DNA from: Rugalucina vietnamica
Lineage: Eukaryota > Mollusca > Bivalvia > Lucinida > Lucinidae
Direction of reading: 5' to 3'
Length of the DNA stretch: 64,000 nt
Assembly: GCA_964017185.1 (NCBI GenBank)
Contig: OZ024878.1
Coordinates: forward strand, 1,952,501 to 2,016,500
Part shown: in pieces, positions 55,450 through 64,000 of the stretch
Layout: each line of letters begins with the position of its first letter
Numbering within the stretch: position 1 is the first letter of the stretch
Notes under the pieces: generated by a model
The model's database searches: none
What the model was told of the DNA's origin: nothing
Seen by the model: the letters and a program-made list of their open reading frames with translations, nothing else
Position numbers and translations under genes: made by a program

Positions 55450-58400
55450 GTCAGTAGAAGTAAAATTCCTATATATATCGCTCATTTACTCTTGACGTAA
55501 AACATCATGTATCAAACATTTGAAATATACCTGTATGAAAAGGAAACTTTGGGGCTGTGGCAAGATAAAATGGACAAAAAGTGTTTCCTGGGTGTCAATT
55601 TTTCAACTTGTTCAAATCATCATCTCTTTAGCACTATGTTATAGCCTAATCACTGCCATAACCAGAAATGGTAATGAGAAGATAACTTTTTGCCATATTT
55701 GCTGACAGTGTCTTTTTTTTTCGAGCTGAACCCCTGAAAACTCTTCGGACGCTACAACCACCTTTTAAAGCCAATAACTGAAAGAATGAAAACTGTGTTG
55801 CTTGTCTTTTCATGTTTTATTATAAGTTTAGTCCTTCATCCAAAAAACAAACATGGACCAAAGTTGCTTTGAATTTGCTTATGTATTTAATTTCCACATC
55901 TTTTGAAGTACTGTATCAAAGTAACATTTTTTATAGGTTTTTTTAGGTTAGTTCTGAGAGAAGTGAATGCAAACATCTGTCTTACTCAAGGATGTGTTGT
56001 TGGTATTGTTTTCTCTGACATACAACCCAAACCTTTCCAAAAGATATTGGGCATTTTTTTTGTAAAGCATTACAGTCAGCTCTTCGGATGATACAAATGC
56101 TCTTCGGACGATACACAATGCTCTTCGGATGATACACAATGCTCTTCGGATGATACAGCTTTTGAATCAATTTCATGATTTTTTCATAATTTACACCATA
56201 AAGCTACTTGATAGATATCTTACATTATTATAAAAGCTTCTTTTTTCCATTTTAATCTTTTTAAAAATTGTAAATTGTAAGTGAACTCTTCGGACGATAC
56301 ATAGAACTCTTCGGATGATACAATTCAAGAGCTGTATCGTCCGAAGAGTACTATGTATCGTCCGAAGAGCTCTTCGGATGATACAAACCCAAGAATGATT
56401 TAGATTTTAATACATGCATCTATTATTTAAATAAAACCAAAGCATAACAATGATCACTCATATGTTTCCTAATTCATCACTGCATATTAATTTTATATGA
56501 TTTTTATATGTGTGTCCTAAGAATGAACTTAGGAAGCCAAATTTCTAAAAATCATTTTTTCAAAGTTCAGCATGCTATGATAGAAGATTTTTGGCTTACA
56601 AATCATCACATCTTAATTTGTGAAAAGCTTAGGTAAAAAAACAAAATAGAGAAACAGAGAACAAAATCACAGACCAACATTTTGTGAAAAGCACTCTTCG
56701 GATGATACAAAAATTTGTTTCGGACACATATCGGCAACAATGTTTTCTGAACGTTTACACAGAGCAAAAAAAAATTTCTTGGGTTCTTATACTGTTTTTC
56801 ATCTACCATTAAAAAAGGGTAATATGAACTGTTTGTAATTTTGTGCGTAAGAGAAAACAGCCACTCTTCAGATGATACAGGCCGTTTCGGACACCCTAAA
56901 AAATAGCATATAAAAAGTGATATCAATTTTCCTCTTTAGTAGTTAGCTTTCCAAAGCCTGAAGTATAAAAAAAGACATGTCATGACTATTACATACCACA
57001 GTTTCAATTACACAATTCATATATTTGGTATTTTTATAATGGTTTATAAAAAGCTATCAAATTTTGAAAATCTTTTTGTAACATCCGACCACAAATGTTC
57101 AAACGTTTGTCATATGAGCATCAGTTGCCATAAAATTATGAACAATATATCAAAACAAACATCAGTAATATCTCCAGGTTACAAAGCTATATATGTGCTG
57201 CTTTGGAGCTAGATAAGGGTTAAAAAATGCAAATGAAATTTGTTGAAAATATACAGGAAACATTGTACACTCAAAATTTAGCCATTTTAAGGCATTTATT
57301 TTGATATTTCATCGCAGTCACTAAATCAAAATTATTGGATTTGTCTTTCCAGTTTGCTACCACCATGTACCACTAACTGAGGCATAAAATGTCTTTATAT
57401 CTCAAAGTATTGTTTTTGTACATATGAAAAGGTTGAAATGACCATTTTATCTTGCCACAGCCCTTTGGTATACAGGTCACATTATCATTTCATTTGACTT
57501 TCTATTGAATCCCATTGTATAATTGAGCCACCTCGTGGAAAAAACAACAATGTGGTTTCAGAACAGGTCCAACACAAATCAGGCTGTACAGTCACAGATG
57601 CAGGCTGGAAGCTTGAAATTTCGGATTTAAGAAGAATAGGAAGTGTACTATCCATGTAGCGAAACAAAAGCGCTGATCAGCTTCACGGTTACCGCGAAGC
57701 TGATCTGTGTCTTTGTTTTCGCATATACAGATTGTTGTCTTTCCCTTGAGGCGGCTCAAATAATGCTTAAACCAAAGTTAAACTTACAACCAATAAGCTG
57801 TCTGGCAATTCATGTTTCATGCATTGTTTAGCCTTTCAAACAATTATTATTCTATATACACATTGCTATTTCCAACAAACACAACCAATGTTTAAATTTC
57901 ACCAAATGATTTAAAAATAACTATCCATGTTTCAGTATTTGCCTATGGCGCAACAGGTGCGGGGAAGACCCATACCATGCTAGGCTCCAAGGAATCCCCC
58001 GGAGTCATGTACCTCACTATGGTGGATCTGTTTAACAGAATAGAAGATATGAAGGACACCAAGACTTGTGACGTGGCTGTCTCATATCTAGAGGTACAAA
58101 CCGTTCATTAACTTAAAAAAATTGCATCCTGATATTATGCCATGATTTTCTTCAAAGTTACTGAACTCCTTAAGCTTGCCATCTGGGTAGTGCAGTGGTC
58201 TGGTGTTAAAGTTTTGGCTCATGATCATGAGGTTGGAGGTGTGAATCCCACTAACACTTTGTCCTTGAGCAAGATATGCTATCCTTCCCACACACCCATA
58301 GTACTGTTTAAAATAATATGAGCCGTGACACGAGAAAGCCGGGCTTTGGGGTTTCCTACCAGGTCCGACACAAACAGGCATGTGCAGTAACAGAAGATGG

Positions 58401-60788
58401 CTAGAGGCTGTAAATTTTGGATTTAAAAAGTAGGGGAACTGTACTATCCGTGTAGGGTAAACAAAGGCGCTGATCAGCTTCACAGTTACTGTGAAGCTGA
58501 TCTGCGCCTTTGTTTTCCCCTAGGCAAAAATCCGGTTTTCTCATGATGCGGCGCATATGATGAAAGTGGTGTCTCTGTCCTGATATGACTGAAAAATTGT
58601 TGACTGGGATGTGTAGAAGGCTGCCAAACTTGAATGCATCAACAATAATAATGAAACTTGCCGATTTCAGTATGTGACATTTAGAACCATAAGATGTTTA
58701 TATTTCATTTTAGGTATATAATGAGACGATACGAGACTTGTTGATGCCGAGTGGCTGTCTGCCAATAAGAGAGGACGCTACCAGTGGTGTGGTCATACCA
58801 GGTCTATCCTTACACAAGGTAATTTCTGAGGCCTAATGTGGTATCCTTAGGACTTAAATTGTCGATCCCTCAGTGTGATAGAATCTAAGCTAGTTAAAAC
58901 ATGCGGCATTCTCAAAATGTGTACAACCTTTATTTCACTCACAAAGCTTTCTGTTGGTCACAAAAGATTGTTTGGTAGCACACGACTGATTCACAATAAA
59001 GCAAACCTGCACTGAGTCAAACCTCACATCCAGGGCATTTCTAAGGTTATAAAAAATTATATGGCCTTTCTTCTTTATAAAAGAGCATTTGTCACCAAGT
59101 TAATGTTGAAAGGAATGTGCACCAAGCAGGGTTCGAAAAACCCGGGTATTAAACCATAAAACCCAGCCCAGTGGGTTTCAGTGGGTAAACCCGTACATAA
59201 TCCCATTATGTAAACATGTCATGGCAAAGGTCACATTGGTTCCTTGTTCCGTTAACCTAACAGGTAAACAGGATAAAGGCGTCAAGGGGTTGCGACAATA
59301 AACAATGCAAGGATTATACCCACTGGGTAGCGGGTAGTGCTTAGTATTAAAAAATTTATGATCTTTATATCTCATGATGATACTAAAGTTTTTGGGCAAG
59401 GTGTTAAGGTATTTTAGAAATATTATGTGTACAAGTAACAAGACATTTAAATTTTTCTCCTTTGAATAACCTACTTGGTTTTGTATGAAGCAAATCCAAA
59501 AGAACAATCAGCTATCTAACCAAGCTGGCAAGATTGCATTAGTGGTGTTTGATGATTAGACAGAAGTATGCAGATGTTTTAACTTCTCACTGAGTTTTTT
59601 GTTTGTTTGTTACTAAATGGCTGATCGTGCATAGAAGAAAGACTTGGTCTGTGATAGGGTTTTATCAACAGACTTATGATAAGAGAATGGTAAAAGATAT
59701 TTCTACTGCCATAAACATAATCAGATATATCTAGCTAAGTCACATTTTACTTATAATTCATCATTTAACTACCATGCCAGATGTCATTATAGTTAGACCT
59801 ACAAGGCAGTCAACTAAGTGACAATTTTAAAACAAACATACCAAACAATTAGTTAACACATAATTTTAGCAGTACTTTTAAAGTAGATGTAATATGGGAT
59901 ATTGTTATGAAAGTGTTATCAACACTTCCTAGAGCAATAATTAGGTGAAAACATAAACAAAGGATTAAAGCAATTTTCTATTAAATGTGAGAGTCATATG
60001 CAACAAGACATGATTGGTGCTAACGTTCATTGAAGTACAGTTCTATAATTATCATTAGCTCCTACAAATATTCAAAATTCATGGTGTAATGGAATTTTAG
60101 TGGATATAATATACAGTACACATTAGTAGTAAATGAATGAATTTTGTATATCCTTATGCTTATGGTTTTAAAGAAAAAAAGATGTTTTGTCTGTCAAATT
60201 ACCATAAAATACACAAATATGAACATCAAAATACTGAAGACTCACTAAGTACCCACTTTTCCAAAATAAGGCTTAAAGCCCAACCCGGGTTTACCCGGGT
60301 AAAAACCATGGGTAAACCCGGGTAGATATGGGCACTTTGAACCCTGGCACCAAGTACTGGTTACCTGTGTTGATGGATGATTCCTGGGAACAGTGTAGTT
60401 AGGATTTTGTAAACTTTAGTGGCAGTCCTGGCATGACCTTAGCCTTTGGCCATTGAGGTATTTAGGGATGATTTTAAACATATAAAGAATTTTTTTTTTC
60501 CTTGTAGCCGAAGACAGCTGAAGAGCTATTATACATGTTGACAGTTGGTAACCAAAAAAGAACACAACATCTTACTGACGCTAATGCTGAGTTTTCAAGA
60601 TCAGTGACATCACATGACTAAAATATTGTAGACTGAGATGCAAAAATCTCATCAAATAAACATATTTAATTTTGTAGCCTAAAACAGCAGAGGAACTATT
60701 ATACATGTTGACTGTTGGTAACCAACATAGAACACAACATCCTACTGACGCCAATGCTGAATCTTCAAGATCACATGCCGTGTTTCAG
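55074..60788 (+). CDS. KIF18A: kinesin-8 motor protein (KIF18A/B type), 5' part; continues beyond the window
   Basis: Four exons (55,074-55,449; 57,936-58,093; 58,714-58,818; 60,678-60,788) join in frame to 250 residues of a kinesin motor head. It has [15 protein letters not shown] (beta1), [40 protein letters not shown] with the P-loop GATGAGKT at residues 130-137, [45 protein letters not shown] and [20 protein letters not shown] with switch I (SSRSHA, 242-247). Switch II, neck and tail must lie past 64,000. The pattern matches KIF18A/KIF18B, plus-end-directed motors that act on mitotic spindle and kinetochore microtubules; A versus B cannot be decided. Loop 2 between the VLVFDPK and NRDLTF strands is long and basic ([13 protein letters not shown]). 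The exon with the ATG has an acceptor 2 bases before it, so a non-coding first exon is expected upstream, possibly at 46.3 kb. A decayed duplicate of exon 4 lies at 60,508. Confidence 0.93.
55553..57462. mobile_element. 1.9 kb element with GGCTGTGGCAAGATAAAATG termini in kinesin intron 1
   Basis: A perfect 21-bp inverted terminal repeat (GGCTGTGGCAAGATAAAATG plus one G) is flanked by the 6-bp direct duplication CTTTGG (55,547-55,552 and 57,463-57,468). The motif CTCTTCGGAYGATACA occurs about ten times inside, in both orientations, mainly at 56,080-56,390, with single copies near 55,741, 56,695 and 56,871. CGTTTCGGACA occurs too. No transposase frame is visible. The superfamily is unassigned. 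Confidence 0.82.
57525..57757 (+). mobile_element. family A MITE, copy 15
   Basis: GAGCCACCTCGTGGAAAAAAC to TGAGGCGGCTC; flanks AATT/AAAT. In kinesin intron 1. Confidence 0.9.
57936..58093 (+). CDS. KIF18A: kinesin-8 coding exon 2 (P-loop)
   Basis: Between CATGTTTCAG and GTACAA. Encodes (V)[39 protein letters not shown] and [13 protein letters not shown]. It carries the ATP-binding P-loop. Confidence 0.95.
58183..58625 (+). mobile_element. tRNA-derived SINE interrupted by a family A MITE
   Basis: GGGTAGTGCAGTGGTCTGG head and GGTGTGAATCCC (box B-like), CTTTGTCCTTGAGCAAG, then after the MITE (58,320-58,554) the tail CTGATATGACTGAAAAATTG and TTGACTGGGATGTG. The same tail ends the 61,197 element. 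Confidence 0.65.
58320..58554 (+). mobile_element. family A MITE, copy 16, inside a SINE
   Basis: GAGCCGTGACACGAGAAAGCC to GATGCGGCGC, exactly 235 bp, ATAT duplicated at 58,316-58,319 and 58,555-58,558. Confidence 0.93.
58714..58818 (+). CDS. KIF18A: kinesin-8 coding exon 3
   Basis: Between TTTCATTTTAG and GTAATT. Encodes [20 protein letters not shown] and [15 protein letters not shown], 35 codons in phase 0. Confidence 0.95.
59127..60346. mobile_element. 1.2 kb hAT-like non-autonomous element in kinesin intron 3
   Basis: It begins CAGGGTTCGAAAAACCCGGG and ends CACTTTGAACCCTG; ACCCGGGTTTACCC phrases lie near the right end and AACCCGGGTATTAAACC near the left. The 8-bp duplication GCACCAAG lies at 59,119-59,126 and 60,347-60,354. 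CAGGG ends with a perfect 8-bp duplication are typical of hAT elements. No transposase frame remains. Confidence 0.85.
60508..60621 (+). pseudogene. decayed duplicate of kinesin-8 exon 4
   Basis: After CTTGTAG it encodes [32 protein letters not shown] and then VTSHD and a TAA stop. The first 32 codons match the true exon 170 bp downstream almost exactly. The switch I motif SSRSHA has become FSRSVT and the normal donor is gone. If spliced in, it would truncate the motor. Confidence 0.85.
60678..60788 (+). CDS. KIF18A: kinesin-8 coding exon 4 (switch I)
   Basis: Between AATTTTGTAG and GTAAAT. Encodes [20 protein letters not shown] and [17 protein letters not shown], 37 codons in phase 0, with the RTQHPTDxNA..SSRSHA signature of kinesin-8 motors. 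The next exon is not found before 64,000. Confidence 0.95.
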
Positions 60789-60822
60789 GTAAATAATTGT
60801 TCTATGTGTGCAGGGCTTAAGT

Positions 60823-61057
60823 GAGCCGCATCGTAAGAAAACCGGATTTTTGCCTATGCAAACACAAAGGTGCAGATCAGCTTCGCAGTAATTGCGGAGC
60901 TGATCAGCGCCTTTGTTTTTTCTACACGGATAGTACAATTTCTCTTCTTCTTAAATCCAAAATTTCAAGCTTCAAGCCATCTTCTTGGACTGTACAGGCT
61001 GGTTTGTGTCAGACCTGGTCGGAAACCCCGAAGGCTGGGTTTTTCATGTTGCGGCTG
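60823..61057 (-). mobile_element. family A MITE, copy 17
   Basis: GAGCCGCATCGTAAGAAAACC to GTTGCGGCTG, 235 bp, only 34 bp after the kinesin exon 4 donor. The flanks no longer match. Confidence 0.88.
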
Positions 61058-61196
61058 GAGGAAATCTACCATCATGTGTTTATCATGCCACAGTGTTAAG
61101 AAAACTTTTCATTGGCAAATGGCCACAGTGTTAAGAAAACTTTTCAATGGCAAATGGCACGGATAATGTTTTCATTGTTGTGTGGACAGTGTTGCA

Positions 61197-61325
61197 CATT
61201 GCTCTAGTGATAAAGCATTAAGCATGGGATCAAGTATGAACCCCACTAGCTGCGTGTTGTGTCCTTTAGCAAGTATCCAGGAAGTATTTGTGATGTCTCA
61301 ATTTCGCTGAAAAATTGTTGACTGG
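61197..61325 (+). mobile_element. SINE with TTGTTGACTGG tail
   Basis: TAGTGATAAAGCATTAAGC head, GTATGAACCCCACTAGCTGC (box B-like), GTTGTGTCCTTTAGCAAG and the tail CGCTGAAAAATTGTTGACTGG. It belongs with the interrupted SINE at 58,183. Confidence 0.6.
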
Positions 61326-61328
61326 TAT

Positions 61329-62105
61329 TAGCTCGACTGCACGAAGTGCATAGAGCTATTGCAGTCACCCCGGTCGTCCACATTCCCGTTCCCGTGCGCG
61401 TGCGCGTGCGCGTCACACTTGCGTTAAAGTTTTCTAGAAGTCCATATCTTGACAACCACTCATCAGAAAGCATTCATACTTGGACCATAGATACCCTGTA
61501 GGGTTAGCTTTCATTCCATGGCATCGGGCCCCTGGGTCCAGGCCAGGGGGTGGGGCTGGAGGTTAAAATCTAGAACACCTTCAAAAATGGCAATTCTTGT
61601 GTTAAAGTTTTCTAGAAGTCCATATCTTGACAACCACTCATCAGAAAGCATTGATACTTGGGCCATTGACACCCTGTAGGGTCGGCTTTCATTCCATGGC
61701 ATCAGATCCCTGGGTCCATGCCAGGGGGTGGGGCTAGAGGTTAAAATCTAGAACACCATTTATAATAATGGCTTTTCTGTGATATAGTATTCTAGAAGTC
61801 TATATCTTGAAAACTTTTTATCAGAGGGCTTTCATACTCAGACCATAGGTACCCTGTAGGGTTGAGTTTCATTTCATGGCATCGGGTCTCACGGTCCATG
61901 CCTGGGGGGTGGGGCTGGAGGTTAAAAACTAGAACACTGTAAAAAATAGATGTACTGCTGTGTAACTTTTACAAGGAGTCCATATCTTGACAACAACTTA
62001 TCATAAAGCATTCATACTTCATACACTTTAGGTTCCATGACATCGGACCTCTGGGTCGGAGTCAGGGGGGCGGGGCTAGAGGTCAAAATCTAGAACTCCC
62101 CGAAT
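61329..62105 (+). mobile_element. hairpin/microsatellite/array element T6
   Basis: 5' hairpin AGCTCGACTGCAC-GAA-GTGCATAGAGCT, then CGTTCCCGTGCGCGTGCGCG repeats, then four units of about 178 bp (GTCCATATCTTGACAACCAC, CCCTGTAGGGTT, GGGGTGGGGCTGGAGGT). The units match the inverse of the T1 units at 15.7-16.2 kb. The 3' end is not resolved. Confidence 0.68.
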
Positions 62106-62189
62106 TTTTTTTCTTTTTATTTCTTAATAGAAACAACTTAGGAAGATGGTTGGTCATTCATCTTTTGACTTTGTGACACTGACTTGTGT

Positions 62190-63660
62190 GTCATGACGGT
62201 AAGGGTCGGTTGACCTACTTTCCATGGTTCAGTGATTTTGCCTTATATCTTGACACTCAATTAGTATATTTTCTTACTTCTTTCAGATTATGAGTGAGTA
62301 CGACCAGGCCTTTGACCCCAATATACTTATAGGTCACTGTGACCTAATTTCACGGTTCAGTGATTTTGCCTTATATCTTGACACTCAATTAGTATATTTT
62401 CATACTTTTTTCAGATTATGAGTGAGTATGACCAGACCTTTGACCCCAATATACTTATAGGTCACTGTGACCTAATTTCACGGTTCAGTGATTTTGCCTT
62501 ATATCTCGGTTCTCAAATGGTTTATGAACAAACTTCTTTCAAAGTATGTTTGCGTATGACAAGACCTTTGACCCTGAATTAGTCCTAGGTCACTGTGACC
62601 TAATTTCACGGTTCAGTGATTTTGCCTTATATCTTGACACTCAATTAGTATATTTTCATACTTTTTTCAGATTATGAGTGAGTATGACCAGACCTTTGAC
62701 CCCAATATACTTATAGGTCACTGTGACCTAATTTCATGGTTCAGTGATTTTGCCTTATATCTCGGTACTCAAATGGTTTATGAACAAACTTCTTTCAAAG
62801 TATGCTTGCGTATGACAAGACCTTTGACCCTGAAGTAGTCCTAGGTCACTGTGACCTAATTTCACGGTTCAGTGATTTTGCCTTACATCTTGACACTCAA
62901 TTAGAATATTTTCATACTTTTTTCAGATTATGAGTGAGTATGACCAGACCTTTGAACCCAATATACTTATAGGTCACTATGACCTAATTTCACGGTTCAG
63001 TGACTTTGCCTTATATCTTGGCACTCAAGTAGTTTATGAACAAACTTCTTTGACACTATGTTTGTGTATGACAAGACCTTTGACCCTAAAGTAGTCCTAG
63101 GTCAATATGACCTTATTTCACGGTTCAGTGATTTTCCTTTATATCTCGGCACTCAATTGGTATATGAACATACTTCTTTCACGATATGTATGAGTATGAC
63201 AAGACCTTTGACCGTAAAGTATTCCTGGGTCACTGTGACCTAATTTAATGGTTCAGTGATTTTGCCTTATATCTCGACACTCAGTTGGTATTTTTTCATA
63301 CTTCTTTCTGATTATGAATGAGTATGACCAGACCTTAAACCCAAACATACTTATAGGTCACTATGACCTAATTTCATGATTCAGTGATTTTGCTTTATAT
63401 CTCAACACTGAATGGGTATATGATCATATTTCTTTCACATTATGAGTAAGTATCACTAGACCTTTGAGGCTTTGACCCTGAAATACTTATAGGTCAGTGT
63501 GACCTTATTTCATGGTTCAGTGATTTTGCCTTGTGTCTTGGCACTCAGTTGGTATATGAACACACTTCTTTCACAATATGAGTGAGATCTTTAAATCCTA
63601 GGTAGTTATAGTTAACTTTCATGGTTCAGTGATTTTGCTTTATCGCATCAAGGCAAAAAG
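62190..63660 (+). repeat. tandem array T7, about 128-bp units, some 12 copies
   Basis: GGTTCAGTGATTTTGCCTTA recurs about every 128 bp from 62,225 to 63,624, with TATCTTGACACTCAATTAGT, GAGTATGACCAGACCTTTGA and AGGTCACTGTGACCTAATTT. Two unit variants alternate in the middle. It probably forms the core of another array-bearing element; its ends are not resolved. Confidence 0.85.
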
Positions 63661-64000
63661 ATGTATGAGCATAATGCTTTGGGTTACCGGTTGGGTTTGG
63701 CCTTATGTTTGACAAAGGTCAGAAGCAGTCGAGCACGCTGTCCTGCGACAGCTCTTATATTAAACATCAAATCGAACAAATTAGGAAGTTGCCACCACAG
63801 TGTGATATTAATTGTAGGCGTGATTGCATATCAAACCCAACAAAATAATAGATGCCTGGCAATATCTCTGACAAGCCATAGAATCCATACAGTCTGGTCG
63901 AAGTGTTTGCTAAAAGGTTTATAGAATGATTTTTTTCCTGGCTGCTTCCTGATCTGATCTGATATCCAGTCTTTGCGGGGTTTATGTGTTGTAACTGTAA
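63661..64000. other. kinesin intron, no exon seen
   Basis: No kinesin motor motif (for example DLAGSE) is found here. The 87-codon frame has no recognisable content. Confidence 0.5.

Noticed and set aside
61246-61702. Minus-strand frames with RTRTRTGTG and LSDEWLSRYGLL
   Set aside because: Translations of the CGTGCG microsatellite and of T6 array units.

Overview
The window looks like nuclear DNA of a bivalve mollusc, possibly a venerid clam. It is AT-rich, has long introns, and is packed with short inverted-repeat elements and with hairpin/microsatellite/tandem-array elements of the kind described from clams and oysters ('pearl' elements, tandem-repeat-containing MITEs). The species call is inference; no sequence search was possible.

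Three host genes can be supported. (1) A compact, apparently intronless gene at 7,040-7,876 (+) encodes a secreted, cysteine-rich, probably GPI-anchored protein with an N-terminal part that resembles an NTR/TIMP-like module. (2) A complete SH3YL1 orthologue (SYLF/Ysc84 lipid-binding domain plus C-terminal SH3) lies on the minus strand, with eight coding exons from 40,184 down to 20,419, all in compatible splice phase. (3) The 5' part of a kinesin-8 motor gene (KIF18A/B type) lies on the plus strand, with coding exons at 55,074-55,449, 57,936-58,093, 58,714-58,818 and 60,678-60,788; the rest lies beyond the window. A CRE plus E2F-like cluster at about 46,303-46,325 is flanked by good splice donors in both directions. 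It is the best candidate for a shared head-to-head promoter of genes 2 and 3.

The most unusual feature is repeated micro-duplication of exons. SH3YL1 exon 2 has been copied into an array with a 168-169 bp period (38,581 down to about 37,750). SH3YL1 exon 8 has a partial copy just downstream of its stop. Kinesin exon 4 is duplicated 170 bp apart, and the upstream copy is decayed and carries a stop, so it would act as a poison exon if spliced in.

Most of the rest is transposon. Family A is a MITE of about 235 bp, bounded by GAGCC...GGCTC, with some 18 full or partial copies and 4-bp target duplications that mostly fit AnnT. Family B is a foldback element with a central palindrome. Family D is a smaller foldback MITE. 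At least six elements begin with a terminal hairpin and a microsatellite and then carry a tandem array of 130-460 bp units; two of them end in a hairpin followed by CTAGT, which points to non-autonomous Helitron/Helentron relatives. There is a 1.2 kb hAT-like element with a perfect 8-bp duplication, a 1.9 kb element with a perfect 6-bp duplication and a 16-bp motif in many copies, and a 3.8 kb element with inverted repeats of about 400 bp. tRNA-derived SINEs, two LINE fragments and two related but inverted minisatellites (24.6-26.1 and 31.8-33.0 kb, in one SH3YL1 intron) complete the picture.

Layout: 1-7 kb MITEs and AT-rich DNA; 7-8 kb gene 1; 8-20 kb transposon-rich intergenic DNA; 20.4-46.3 kb SH3YL1; 46.3-64 kb kinesin-8, with its large introns filled by elements.
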